Shown here: positions 47,085 to 64,000 of the stretch, one piece after another
How the letters are laid out: every line of letters begins with the position of its first letter
Position numbering within the stretch: position 1 is the first letter of the stretch
From: Omphiscola glabra
Lineage: Eukaryota > Mollusca > Gastropoda > Lymnaeidae
Assembly: GCA_964017045.1 (NCBI GenBank)
Contig: OZ024808.1
Span: 13,422,284-13,486,283 of the forward strand
Reading direction: 5' to 3'
DNA length: 64,000 nucleotides
Program-made: the position numbers and the translations under genes
Notes under the pieces: model-generated
Databases searched by the model: none
What the model was told of the DNA's origin: nothing
The model's input: only the letters and a program-made list of their open reading frames with translations

Positions 47085-47183
47085 TTTCTTCCACCAAGCA
47101 CAGTTCAGGACTAAGTTCATCAAGTAAAATTTAAAACATTTTACTTGATGAACTTAGTCCTGAACTGTGCTTGGTGGAAGAAA
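47085..47183. repeat. Perfect 46-bp inverted repeat (hairpin, 7-base loop)
   Basis: Arms 47085-47130 and 47138-47183 are exact reverse complements (outer bases TTTCTTCCACCAAGC). AT-rich DNA flanks both sides. It could be a fold-back MITE, a small-RNA-type hairpin or a replication or assembly fold-back. Confidence 0.92.
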
Positions 47184-47470
47184 ATTTAAAAAAATAAAAA
47201 AACATACGCATGCACAAGATTGTAATGCCATCTCATCATTCATAGATTGAAAGGCTTTTATATAAAAAATGTCAAGAGAAAACGGTCCCATGACAAAATG
47301 ACAAATGATAACATTGCAAGTGATAAAATAACAAAGGAAAAACTGACAAATCTTCAAAGCCTTCGCCTCCACCGTCTTTATTGCCACCTTACATACAATA
47401 AAGTATGGTCAACTTTTAAAGAAATTTTACATGCCTTATAGGTGGATACAGAGGGTTTTCGGTTAACAGA

Positions 47471-47506
47471 CTAACCCTTACCCTAACCCCCACCCTAACC
47501 CTAAAC
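47471..47506. repeat. Interstitial telomere-like (CCCTAA)n
   Basis: CTAACCC units with two variants (CCTTA, CCCCCA): about six telomere-type hexamers internal to the sequence. Such short interstitial tracts can mark repair events. Confidence 0.8.
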
Positions 47507-47510
47507 ATTT

Positions 47511-47645
47511 TCATTTTGTCACCCTGTCATTTTGTCACCTTGTCATTTAGTCACTTGTCATTTAGTCACTTGTCATTATGTCCTTTGTCGTTTGATCACT
47601 TGTCGTTTTGTCACTTGTTTTGTCTTTTGTCGTTTTGTCTGGTTA
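47511..47645. repeat. TCATTTTGTCAC tandem repeat
   Basis: Irregular 10-12-bp units of TGTCATTTTGTCAC abut the telomere-like tract. Similar motifs in the opposite orientation (GACAAAATGACAAATGA) lie at 47288-47310, so the telomere-like tract sits between inverted relatives. Confidence 0.8.
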
Positions 47646-48375
47646 CCAGAGAAAACATGTACGCTGATGTACACATCATCCTTGATTTAACGGAAAAACT
47701 TATGTTTTTTTAAAATTAAGTTGAAGAAACACGGTTAAGATTTCTTTTTGATTCTCACTTGCCCTCGGCCACATTCAAATGAACTGTTGGTATTAGTGCA
47801 GACTATAAAATTGTAAAAAAAATACAAACGTAAATTTCTATGTCACAACATGAACAAGGGGGTTTGGTACAAAATTATTTCGGGAAAATCCCATTTTATA
47901 TTCCTGTGACATCTGGTATTCCCGATTATATTTGTTACATTTTTTTTAAAAAAAAAGGTTGATAAATAAATACAAGTTTGGAAAGTAGCTGTGTTGATAA
48001 AAACGAATTTATTATTTACGCAAATAAATTGTAAGTGACCGATTTACAACTGTGATTCGCCTCTATTTATAACAAAGAACTGGAATTAATTCCTCGAATG
48101 GTGAGAATTTTTTGTCATAAAAGGTAACGAGCACCAACGTATCACACGACCGGCATTAAATGTTATGATTTTATTAGCAGGAAGTAAATCGTATTCGTTT
48201 CTTTTTACGTGCCAGTTCTAAACTGATCATGTGTACTTTAACCAACCTTAAATATTACTCCTATTTTTTGTAGTCATGAATTCCATTTATTTTTTATTTT
48301 TAGAATATCAGTATTCAGCCGAGGATGTCAATGACGTAGTCGATTACTACATTCAAGCGAATCCAAAAATAAAGC

Positions 48376-53247
<4,872 letters not shown>

Positions 53248-53489
53248 GTAATTAATTGATGTTAAATATATTTTATTTTTAAATTAAAATCAGTAAATGG
53301 ATATTGAAGCCGAAGTAAACTTTTGAACAATTTTTTTTTTGATTTCCGGTGAACATTCCTTTTCAACAGAAAATACTTTTTTTTTTAATGAGGCCAACAT
53401 AGCCAACATTGGTACCAATATATTTAACGTTATTCAAATATTTCGATTGTGACTGATTCTACATCTTTTTGGTTGTTATGAAAGTAATT

Positions 53490-53870
53490 CTCTCTTATAT
53501 ATATTAAGCTTCTGGTGTGACTGGTGGACTGCTTCCAAATCAGCGAATTTCGTATTGAGAGTATATTACAAATTAAATAATTCTAAATGTTTGAAAGAAA
53601 GTATGGTTCAATAATGAGTTCAATAGCGCGCAAAATAGAATTCCCGATAACGACGCTAAATGGTCTATTCTTTTATATAACGCAAATGCGTTTGGCGCGT
53701 AAAAATTTTCTTTTCAGATCATGAAATAGTCTCAATTTAAGTAAGGTGTAAAAATATTCGGTTTAAAAGTGGTTGGGGCATAAGAATATTTAATATAGTT
53801 CATATATATGTTTGGCGGGCTATACCTGGTGTAAAATGGTATGCGATGGGGAAGAAAAAAAAAATCTAAA
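53490..53870 (+). repeat. Dispersed repeat, copy 2
   Basis: Relative of 45180-45580, located in the intron that links the two MIB cassettes. Confidence 0.7.
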
Positions 53871-54061
53871 ACATTTTTAATGTTAGTCAAAATTAAATAT
53901 TAACATACATTAAAAGATTCTTAACTGGCATGTGTTAATTATTCTACAATTTAATTTAATAACATAATGCTCTTTGACTTTTTTAGTTCCATTTTTTTAA
54001 TTTTTAAACCAAAAAAGTGTTGGTTGATTTAACTACATTACCTACTATAATGTAATCATAG

Positions 54062-55519
54062 GATAAAGCAGATTCCACTCCATCGTTGCCTACGATTGAA
54101 GACACCAGCAAAAACAACCTTGAACTTGGCTGTCGTGTCGTCCGTGGCCCTGACTGGAAATGGGGCAGTCAAGATGGCGGAGCGGGTCATGTTGGAACCA
54201 TCGTAGACATTTGGTCCAAAGATGGTTCAGAGGTGCCGGAAAACTGTGTGGTGGTCTTGTGGGACTCGGGCAAAACAGGAACGTACAGAGTTGGAAAACA
54301 TGAAAAATACGACATCTGTGTTTACGACAACTCACCTATTGGTAGGTATATTCATATATCTGAACTTGTTGCTACCAAAAAGGGTGGCAAAGCGAACATT
54401 ACAAATGTATACACCTTATAATGATCATAATTTCAGAAAATGCCTAAAGGGTAGCCGATAAATAAATGTTATACTTTAAACTGCTAAGAATTAATTTCAC
54501 CCATCTTCTCACTCGTTTTACTGTGTCATGCTTACCAATCAAAACTTAAAAATGTATCAACATTTTAAAGAAGCTCGTCATAAAATCCATCTACCGTTTG
54601 TGGTAGATTTGTTCCATCTTTTAAAATAACAACATATTTTCTGTCTTCAACAAAGGCTCTTAAAATTGCTCTAGGTAATCCGAGATTGTTTTTGAACTTT
54701 AATAATCCAACGCTTACAAGAAGTAAACTTAACGCAAACCATCTACATTAATCTTAACCTGAAATAGACATTTCTGCCATCAAACATTATCTTAGTAAAC
54801 CATTATGCTTTGGTCTAGCCTAACAATCGGTGTTACAATCAATAAATTAGTCTTTACTTCTAAAACAAATCAATTACATTAGCAGCATTTCATCAAATTA
54901 TCAATAACACTAAAACACCCGCAATGTGTGATAGTAAAACAGAGACCTTAAGATTGAATTAAAATACTTTTTTAAAAAAAATGAATAGTACCGGCGTAAA
55001 GAATTAAAACGTTTTTCAAAAATGAGCAGGATACGAAAATAATTTTTACCTACTATATAAATACACTTATCAAAGAACTGAGAGAAATTAAAATATAAGG
55101 TGTAGCCTCAAGCCCTTACAAAAACAACAAAAAATAAAACGAAGAATATATATAGGAATATGGCGGAGATCAAAATGATTGTCCAGCTGTATATCTCGTC
55201 CAGGATGACGTGAACAAAACTAAATCATTCTTCTCATGACAGGTTTAAATTAAAAAAAAAATTAACTTGAATTAACATTCCTGGAGTACATACAAAAGTA
55301 TTTATAGATATAATCACCTGTCACAAATAACGCTATAGCTTCGTTTCCCTCATCCAGTTTCTGAGTAGAAATAATGCAAATTTCTTACACTTGTATCACA
55401 TGAACAATCACTCTTTTAATATATATATATTTAAAAAGTACTTGTTTAAACGTATCATTTGCGTATCAGTTTACAATAAAATTAAAATCAGTGCATTGTA
55501 TCAGACAAATGATAACATT

Positions 55520-55551
<32 letters not shown>

Positions 55552-58461
55552 AAACGAACTTTAATGAACATATCTGTTGAACACAGGCATCAAACATCCA
55601 TCAGTCACGTGTGACGTGTGTCAAGAATGTATCACCGGTATTCGCTGGAAATGCACCGAATGCTTTAACTATGATTTGTGTTCCACGTGCTACAACTCAG
55701 ATAAACACGACACACAGCACGAATTTTGGAGAATCGACACAGTGTGCTCTGAACGGTAAACGTTTCTTCTGTACCGTAAAGAAAATAATTTTAAACAAGT
55801 TGGTTTGATTATAAACAAACCAATGTTGCTTTATGCAATGATACTGCTTTTCAGGATTTAAAATAAATATATGCATCTGTTATTGTTTTCTTAACTGAAT
55901 AAACTTATTAAACTCTACTACCCCGACTGATTCCCCACATCTGACCGATAAACGATGCTGCTGGCCGCCGTCCATGGCTTGTCATGTAAAAGTTCTGGGG
56001 TGGGTGGAGTGAATATGCATTTGTTTTTGTTTTGTCTCTATACAGCTTTTCTTAATTACATAAATGTATTTTATTTTATTGTCAGGATTATGTCTCTTTT
56101 TCTAATATTTTTATGTACAGCGCGGTAAGCCCAGCCCTAAGGCTGGGGTACCGCGCTATATAAGACAACAAATAATAATAATAATAAAATAATTAAATTT
56201 CTGTCAAAGAACTCTAAATAATAGATTCATAGCAGTTTATCAAAAGAAAATCAGTTAACTATAAGTTAAAATTTAAAAAAAATGAATAAAATGCATTGGC
56301 ATCAATGATCCTTATTGTGGGAGACAGCGACTGACCAATGGCTTGGGACGTTGATCTGATGCCAGATGGTGGGGATGCTGTGCGACTGACCAATGGCTTG
56401 GGACGTTGATCTGATGCCAGCTGGTGGGGATGCTGTGCGACTGACCAATGGCTTGGGACGTTGATCTGATGCCAGCTGGTGGGGACGCTGTGCGACTGAC
56501 CAATGGCTTGAGACGTTGATCTGATGCCAGCTGGTGGGGATGCTGTGCGACTGACCAATATCTTGGGACGTTGATCTGAAGCCAGCTGGTCAGAGGGATG
56601 ATGTGCGACTGACCAATGGTTTGAGACGTTGATCTATAGCCAGCTTTTTAGGGGGGGGGGAAGATGTGCGACTGACCAATGGCTTGGGACGTTGATCAGA
56701 TGCCAGCTGGTTATGGGGGAATGCTGTGCGACTGACCAATGGCTTGGGACGTTGATCTGATGCCAGCTGGTGGGGGGGGTGATATGCGACTGACCAATAT
56801 TTTGAAACGTTGATCTGATGCCAGCTGGTGGGGGGGGGGGGTGATGTGCGACTGACCAATAGTTTGGAACGTTGATCTGATGCCAGCTGGTCAGAGGGAT
56901 ATTGTGCGAGAAGTAATATACTTGTTGAGGACACTTACCGCATTGTTGTATTTTCACCATTTAGACACAATAGTACACAAGGAGCATTAAGAATATATTT
57001 GTACTTGTATAAAAAAAACCACACCAATAAATTAGTAAAAATTAGGAGAATTTGTTTTCATTTAACTAAATCGTTATATGTCATCTATTTGACATGTTAT
57101 GCCTACATACATTTTCAGATGACGTATGTGGTAAGTTTAAAAAAAAAAATTTTAAGCAGCTGGGCAAAAAAGTGCAAGCACGCTCAATGTTTAGAGCATT
57201 AAAAAAATCCGTTTACAAAAAAAAAATAATTGTTAATTGCAGTATTATTCAGAACCCCTTTTGATGTTGTTTTTTCATCTATCATTATATTTTGAATCAC
57301 ATTGAATTCATGGAGTAGATTTTAATAGATTATGGCGGAAAAGATTATTTGCAGGTAACAATATTATTGTAAATCTCTAGTGGTAAAGATTTATGTAATG
57401 GTAACCACACAGTAAGTTGGTATACCATGGGCTTGTGTTATCAAGGGTGGAAATCTGGATACATTAAAATAATGGTAGAACGCAACTGTGTGTGGTCTGG
57501 GTGTAATATTTTTTGAGAAGAGAACTAAAGTTATTGATAAATTTTATAATGTATTCCATAAAACAAAACAAAAAAAAAACTTGAGAGATTTGACTTTGTA
57601 TTTCCCCCCCCTCATTTACAACCCCCCCCCCCCTCAGCCCACGCACCCACAAAGTATGAGGTAATGATACATTGCATGGCTAAAACATTTTTTTTTTTTT
57701 TAAGTTTACGCTAGCTGGGAATTAAAGTATTCTGTAATCTTTTTGAAGCTTCAGATTGATGTTGTGAGAATATAATCAATCATTTGTACACATGGTTTCT
57801 TTCTTTTTATATTTTTTGTTGTTGTACAATATCGTTGAGTAATAGGTTTACTTTGTCAATGTTCTGCCCCCTTTCAATTTGTATGTTGTTTTTTTTTAAA
57901 TTTTAAATATTTTTTTTCTTTCTACTTTTCATTATGTGCTTAAAATTTGCCTTCAGTATATTTTACAAAAGGAAACGTAATTAATCTGCGATATAATTTT
58001 TGGTCTGATATTGGGTACGTCCAAATAATTGGGAAATGTAAAACAGAGTAGCTTGCCCGCGGTGGCCGCTTTATTTTTTTAAAATTCTGGTTGGTTCCAA
58101 AATAATGGTTTTTTTTTTTAGTTAACTTGATTGAGCATTCCTACTTTATAAAATAATTATAAAAAATAGTATTTTTGTTATATGTATAATGTGCTTCCCT
58201 TTCAATTCACGATATTCTCATCCAATCCATGTTTAAATGGTCAAACCATGGCAGTGACCAACAAAATGAAAGCGGATCCAATCTACTCGTTCTTTTCCCA
58301 TAGAAAAATAGCATGACTTGTCCCAAGTAACGTAATCTTACCTCATACAGTGTGCTATGCAAATTCAGTACTGAAATTTCCGCATACTCGACGCGTACTT
58401 GTTTTGTCAACGGTGCATAGCTCAAGCTGTAAGTAGGTCACTGGAGGTTATGTCGGTCAGT

Positions 58462-58493
<32 letters not shown>

Positions 58494-58786
58494 GAAACTT
58501 GTACTTATCGTAGGAAAACTATCTAATTCTTTGCTATTTAAAGCATTATACTTATTTGTTTTATTATATATATTATCTCACGATAGGTTTAACGAAGTAA
58601 ATACACAATTTGATTTTTAAAACGATTTTAACATCAACTACAATTCTGTAAAAAAAAAAAAATAATTATTTCATACACTGTCCTTTCAAAACAAAGCACT
58701 TAAAATCTAGTCTCCTCCTGCCTGGGCTAATTCCGTCACATGAAGGCTCAATACTTTAACATTGCACCCGCCATCATTGTAGCTAG

Positions 58787-58822
<36 letters not shown>

Positions 58823-61800
58823 TTTAAATGTTGTATTTTCATTAAAATGTCATTTCTATCGCTGTTTATTTTAAGCGTGAAGGTGTCCAGAAGATGGGGA
58901 GGTGAAAAATCACAGGCCAGGGGTATATTTAATGGCGCGGTAGTTCGTCGTGGTCAAGACTGGAAATGGAATGATCAGGATGGTATGTAGAGACTTTATT
59001 ACGTGCGCTGGTTGTTTAAACTAGTTTAATTAATCTTGACCACCAGACCATGAGATAAGACAAATTTCTTACCTCACCCTAACCCGACCATGAGATAATA
59101 CAAATTTGGGCTTCTTTTCGTTGACAGCTACGAGAACTGCTTACAAGATCGATGATTATGGGATATGGTGTTAAACAAAAAAAGATGTTTGAAAATGTCT
59201 CCTCTACAGGTGTCACGTTACTACAATGGTGGTAAACATAGCTAAATTCATAACTTCTTGCAAATTGGTTGACATCTTGACCCTATTTCAAGGAATTACA
59301 ATGTCAGTCTTTGTTGGACAAGAAAATCACCCCAAAAGAACAATTTTTTAAACTTGTATTAGCAACTGAACTTTAAAAGATACAACATTCCCACATTCCC
59401 TAGTGAGGTAAATAAAAAAAAATGTTCAAAATGTTGGTGGTTAGCATAAAATAAGGCCAATCATGTGGACTATTCTGTTATAAAACCCTTCTTAGAGTCA
59501 AATTCGTTTTTAGTAATGATGACGAATAGCACCACTGGCATAGCCTCTGAAATTAAGGCTGGTGAGGAAAGATTAGAGACAGTTGGCAGCTTCAAGTACC
59601 TTGGAGCAATAGTCTCAGAAGAAGGCTCCAAGCCCGACCACAACGGCACTAAAGAGGCTCAGGAATATATGGAACGACAAAAATATAGTCCCAGTACCAA
59701 AATAAGGCTGATGCGCTCACTAGTCCTCTTCATTTTCTTGTATGCCTGTGAGTCCTGGACATAAACAGCAGAACTTGAAAGGAATATAAGGGCGAATAGG
59801 ATGAGACGTTTCAGAAGCATCTTTGACATCTGCTATAGAGACCATATCACAAATGAGCAAGTGAAAGAAAGGATTCGTCAAGCAATTGGGCAGTACGATG
59901 ACTTCCTGGTGTCTGTAAAAAAAGCGCAAACTTTAATTGTATGGCCACGTGACAAGAAAACAAGGGCCCGCCAAAGACATCATGCAGGGCACAACAAGAG
60001 GAGGGGGGAAAAGAGGAAGACAGAGAAAAAGAAGGGAAGATAACATCAAAGAGTGGAATGGACTAAAACTAGGCGATGCTATGCGTAGTGCAGAAGACAG
60101 AGAGGAATGGAGAAATATAGTTTTCATGTCATCTGTGGCACCTTAACGGTCCAAGGACTAAGGGACATGATGATGATGATGATGATTAGAATATTCTAAA
60201 CTGTTCTACCAACGTTGCTTTCTTGATAAAATTAATAACATTTTGACATACCGCTGTTGCAAAGGTAAACTTTCATAGCGTTAATTAACTTGAAAATTGC
60301 TAAGGAAATGTTAAGCCATTTTCGAATTTATACGTTTAATTTATATGTAAATTATTTTTGAAAAGTAATAAAAAGAATGAAATATATTTTATTTTCGTCG
60401 AATTCAATTCGATTCCTGTGGCTACATAGATTGTTTTTACACAATTCTGCACAGACTTTCATTATGTAATGCATGGTAAGAGATGCCCAGCTATTTGATA
60501 GTTTTTAATGCTTTTAAACTCGTCTTAAATAAAAAAAAATATTTAAAATATTTTTGTGTGTGTGTATGTTATTGTAAATCTGAAATGACTACAAAGGGAC
60601 ACTAGTGGTGCATGACACAAGGCACTATGATATCGATGATACAAGGGCATAACAGTATAATCAATGATACTAAGACGCTACATTATAAATTTTAACTAAA
60701 TGCATTCAAGTGTTTGTTTTGATTCTTCTCAAAAATACTAACTGAACATGTGTGACATTAACAAATTTAATCATGTATGCAGGTGGAGATTGCAAGGAGG
60801 GAACAGTTCTAGCCATTGGCGATTGGGACCCGAAATCCTCCATGAGAAGCCTAGCAAGAGTCGAGTGGTCAGTCGGGACAACAGAAAATTACAGGCTTGG
60901 TCATCTAGGAAAAGTTGACTTGATATACAGTAAATCAGCTTTAGGCGGCTCTTATTATAAGTTACACCAGCCTATTCTAGGTAAGTCGTATTTATTATTT
61001 TAAAAAAGAAACGCTATAGAGCTGTAAATGTATTGTAGCTTTGACATGGAATTGAAAAAAAAAAATAATCAAGCCATGATAGCACAAGAAACACATCGAG
61101 GTTACATTCAGACTGTATGAATTATGTGCCTGTATTTTTAATCGTTAGGCAGTATATCATTTCAATGCTTGCTTGTGGCTCTACAGCAAGTGTATCTTCT
61201 TCTTCTATATATTAAGGGCCCACGATCAATTTATTGATCATTATGGCTCCTATGAATGTAGATGGGATTTGCAATGTCTCTGTGACTGGTGTTGATGAGG
61301 ATATTTCACTGGTTACAAGAGTAACTGTGTGAGGGTATCATGCATTGGGGGTTGGAAGGCCTGAGGCAATAGACGCAAATGAGTCAAGTGTTGTCGCCTC
61401 AACTGTTCCTTTTGAAAGATTGTTCCAGTCCCTGATTGTCTTTGGTAGGAATGAGAAGTTCCTATACTGGCTTCTCGCTGGTATGAGCCGGAACTGCCTG
61501 TCATGGCCTCGTCGCTGTCTATGGGGGAAAGGGACGAGTTTCAATACATTGTCATTTGGTTTTACCAGTACATAGTCATATGGTTTCACCAGTACATAGT
61601 CACTTGGGTTTCACCAATACATTGTAACATGGTTTCACAATACATTGTCATTTGGTTTCACCAATACATTGTCATTTGGTTTCACCAATACATTTTCATT
61701 TGGTTTCAATTACAATGCTTCACTTCATCTGATTATTCGTCTTTGTTAAAGATTCTCCTAATGTCCTTATCAAAGGCCTGAAGTCCTAGGTTTTTTTTTA

Positions 61801-62802
61801 AGTTGTCATACTCTAGACAAGCAGATGTCAGTTAACACTTTAGATTATCACGAAGAAATTGTAAAATATGAGATCATAACTTGTATGTTCGCATATACAC
61901 TTGCCTATAAAATAGTCAAAAATGAATTCTAAAATGTATAGTATGGATAATTCTAAAAAATCTAAGAAATTCATCAGTTTATATGGTATTTTATTTATAT
62001 CAGCTTGTGAACGAGTTTATCAATCGTAAAATGTCTCATTTTGAAACAGCTTTTAAATGACACAAACGTTATTGTGATTGTGTTCCAATCTCAACAGGGA
62101 AGCCAGAGATCACCAGATGCAAATACAATGTTGGAGATAAAGTAGAATGTTCATGTCCAGTTGAGAGCTTAAAAGAATTTCAGGAGAACAACGGTGCATG
62201 GTGTGAAGAAATGAGAAATGTAAGTACATGTTGAACAACGGTTTATGTAGGGAAGCATTGACAAGCGTAAGTACGTGTTTAACAACGGTACATAGCGTGA
62301 ATAAATGAGAAGTGTAAACAAATGTTGTTTAAGGAATCGAGGAACGCGTTCACACCTTCGAGACGTAACCTAATTTTCATTTTTAAGTACCATAGTGTAA
62401 AATATATTGAAATAGAAAATGTATAGATATGAGAATCAGCATCAATGTGATAAAAAATTAACTCCATTTCCGGGCGTTTCAGTTTGAGGAAGCCCTTTCT
62501 TAAGTACGTACATACACATGTGATGAATGAGCTCCTAAGTCTTTGCGAGTTAAAAAAGTTTTAAAAGTCAAATTATTATTTTATATATCAGAAAACAAAA
62601 ATAGTGTTTCGCTAGTGTTTGATATTTTTAAAATACAACTTTACTATGTGTAATGAAATGATATTTTAATGATATACTGTTGCTCCAGTACATCTGCTCA
62701 ATCGGCACGATCGTTGCTATCAATGACGATAATGAAGTTCAAGTGCAGTATGAAGACGGTGTAAACTTATGCTACAATCAAGATGTGTTGAGGGGTGCAA
62801 AG
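54062..62802 (+). CDS. MIB2-like E3 ligase, N-terminal cassette 2 (intact, continues beyond window)
   Basis: Six exons: 54062-54341, 55587-55755, 58876-58982, 60783-60980, 62098-62219 and 62689-62802; 990 bases, 330 residues, all phases consistent. Domain order repeats cassette 1: MIB_HERC2 ([19 protein letters not shown]), ZZ finger with all ligands (CDVC...CTEC...CSTC...HDTQH), MIB_HERC2 ([14 protein letters not shown]...[11 protein letters not shown]) and a Mib repeat (VGDKVECSC...VQYEDGV). The first exon starts in phase 0 with no ATG, and cassette 1 ends in phase 0 (donor GTAATT at 53248). The two can therefore be spliced into one protein with the linker [18 protein letters not shown]. 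Alternatively it is a separate gene with an unseen first exon. The usual ankyrin repeats and RING fingers must lie past 64000 if present. Confidence 0.82.
56110..56192 (+). mobile_element. LINE 3' tail (GCGCTATATAA-(AAT)n type)
   Basis: TACAGCGCGGTAAGC...GTACCGCGCTATATAAG followed by (AAT)n. The first part folds into a hairpin (GCGCGGTA with TACCGCGC). This is the tail type of L2/CR1-like LINEs. No coding part remains. Confidence 0.5.
56322..56910. repeat. Minisatellite of about 55-60 bp in MIB intron
   Basis: Ten copies of GTGCGACTGACCAATGGCTT plus GGGACGTTGATCTGATGCCAG, with variable G-runs (up to ten) causing length differences. Minus-strand frames across it are artefacts. Confidence 0.94.
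58466..58492. repeat. (GT)n microsatellite
   Basis: About 13 GT dinucleotides in the intron before exon 58876. Confidence 0.9.
59510..60190 (+). mobile_element. LINE 3' fragment (endonuclease-reverse transcriptase type), broken
   Basis: Motifs in order: [40 protein letters not shown], an in-frame stop at 59762, [15 protein letters not shown], then a shift in frame at about 59935 into [31 protein letters not shown] and a stop. It ends in a (GAT)n tail at 60166-60187. It lies in sense orientation in the intron before exon 60783. Confidence 0.85.
61204..61590 (-). mobile_element. LINE 3' fragment, same family as 49.7 kb
   Basis: The minus strand reads [25 protein letters not shown] and [12 protein letters not shown], and ends with GATCGTGGGCCCTTAATAT and GAAGAAGAAG. 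It is much shorter than the 49.7-kb copy, and its 5' side passes directly into a 24-bp minisatellite. Confidence 0.82.
61545..61711. repeat. 24-bp minisatellite at the LINE junction
   Basis: Six or seven copies of GTTTCACCAATACATTGTCA plus TTTG. It overlaps the truncated 5' edge of the LINE fragment. Confidence 0.88.
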
Positions 62803-63285
62803 GTAGGCGACATTATAGATTTTAATAAACTAATAAAATGATGACAAATACGATATTTTAGAAGATGACCATTTTTTATTTATAACTTTAAGAATTTTTT
62901 AAAAATGTGTTTTCCTTCCGGGACTTTCTTTTTAAGGCCTTAAATGGGGAGGGGGGGATGTAAATTATTTTTTACACTTCTAATGTTTACTTTTTTGGCA
63001 AAGTACGGATTTTTGAAACAAAGCAAATGTACTTTAGGAATTCTTCATCCAATTAATTTAACTTTATTTCACGTCATTCGAACTTAATTAATTTGGTTTA
63101 TAATTTTTCAGTAATAGGAAAATAAAGACTTCAAAAATTGATTTATAATATTGTAATGCCTTCGAGACGAAAATAGCTGGAGTTTCCCCCTTTGAATATT
63201 GCTCAAGCAGAGAGCCGATTATCAAATCTTACAAGCAATGTTTATGTCTCAATAAAGAATATTTTTTTTTTATATTCACATTCAT
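62803..63285. other. MIB gene intron, nothing further seen
   Basis: After the donor GTAGGC at 62803 no further MIB, ankyrin or RING coding exon was recognised up to the end of the window. Confidence 0.5.
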
Positions 63286-63289
63286 ATGA

Positions 63290-63363
<74 letters not shown>

Positions 63364-63370
63364 GTATGTG
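63290..63370. repeat. (TA)n microsatellite
   Basis: About 35 TA dinucleotides ending in TATGTATGTGTATGTG. Confidence 0.97.
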
Positions 63371-63519
63371 TATGTGTGTTGTTCGTCTTTCGGTTGATCA
63401 CGAACCACTCTAATCATCCACTGGTTGATGCAGCTGTTGTTGATTCTATATGTACGTTCGCAAATGGTTAATGACAACTCTAGTGTAATGAAATAGGGAA
63501 ATCTCCATGTGTAGTAGTG

Positions 63520-63860
63520 ACCGGTTTTTTTTAATGTATCCAGGCTTGAGCTACGCAGCAGCCGATCTGTTGGCTTCGTGTGATTTGAAGCCTTTGTAAA
63601 CGGATGAGGCTCAATCCGTGACGACTGTTTCCAAAAGGAGTTTCTCTCTCTCTGTCCTTCCATAACGGCTTCATGGGTTTCAAATGTCGTTGAAATTTTC
63701 TGATTGCAAGCCGACCGCGCGTCGTTATCAAGCCCACAATAACATTGTATATTCTGAGGTCTGAGATCTTTTATTTCGGTCTCACTGTAGCTGGGACTTC
63801 ATAAAGACAAGTATGTTGCGTAGGTCTGGTTGGAAGGGTATGTCCATGTCTGAGACCTCA
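63520..63860 (-). other. Unassigned, possibly coding-derived stretch
   Basis: Less AT-rich sequence with mixed-composition minus-strand frames that run into the (TA)n repeat. It may be a transposon fragment. No family was recognised. Confidence 0.2.
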
Positions 63861-64000
63861 TTCTTCCTTTTGATAAAAGGAATTTTTAGATGCTGTTTGT
63901 ATGAAAATGGTTAATTTTTAAATCTGAATAGTTTAAATTAATTGTTTGAATTATTTTATACATATGATATTGATTCCACTACATCAAATTGTCCACTTAT

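Noticed and set aside
47471..47506. True chromosome end
   Set aside because: Short, variant-bearing and flanked by long unique sequence on both sides.
56259..56960. His/Pro/Ser repeat frames on the minus strand
   Set aside because: A minisatellite of 55-60 bp in a MIB intron.

Overview
The window is eukaryotic, AT-rich and repeat-dense, with short exons split by GT-AG introns, many minisatellites and relics of several transposon classes. The repeat types, the TTAGGG-type interstitial telomere fragment and the gene content suggest an invertebrate, most likely a gastropod mollusc. That assignment is inference; no species marker was found. No prokaryotic features, CRISPR arrays, rRNA or convincing tRNA genes were seen.

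Layout. 1-4.1 kb: a partial dispersed repeat, a large TCTA microsatellite, plain AT-rich DNA and the first copy of a retroelement-like repeat carrying a nested MITE. 4.28-4.44 kb: a small secreted cysteine-rich peptide exon (minus strand). 5.2-9.6 kb: four more copies of the same retroelement-like repeat, then an ATGT microsatellite. 10-17 kb: old repeats, a tandemly duplicated decayed cysteine-rich exon, and the 3' end of a Gypsy-like retrotransposon whose LTR is swollen by a 52-bp minisatellite. 20-30 kb: two near-identical genes for a 70-71-residue secreted peptide lie in a 1.6-kb inverted duplication, with a third relic exon between them, inverted 27-bp minisatellite arrays and three LTR- or promoter-like elements. 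30-40 kb: minisatellites, decayed LINEs, an internally deleted Tigger/pogo element and hAT-type MITEs.

40.4-44.9 kb holds a clean four-exon gene for a 181-residue LRAT/PLAAT-type phospholipase-acyltransferase with both histidines and the NCEHF cysteine. From 48.4 kb to beyond 62.8 kb runs a Mind-bomb (MIB2-like) gene whose N-terminal block [MIB_HERC2 - ZZ - MIB_HERC2 - Mib repeat] occurs twice in tandem. The second block is intact. The first has one extra base in exon 4 and a weakened first MIB domain. Ankyrin repeats and RING fingers are not in the window. The introns carry LINE fragments, minisatellites and dispersed repeats.

The two most interesting signals are the CX3C/CX3C cysteine-rich secreted peptide family (at least four loci, one inverted duplicated pair) and the tandem-cassette Mind-bomb gene. 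Neither the PLAAT nor the MIB gene shows a functional link to the peptide cluster in the sequence.
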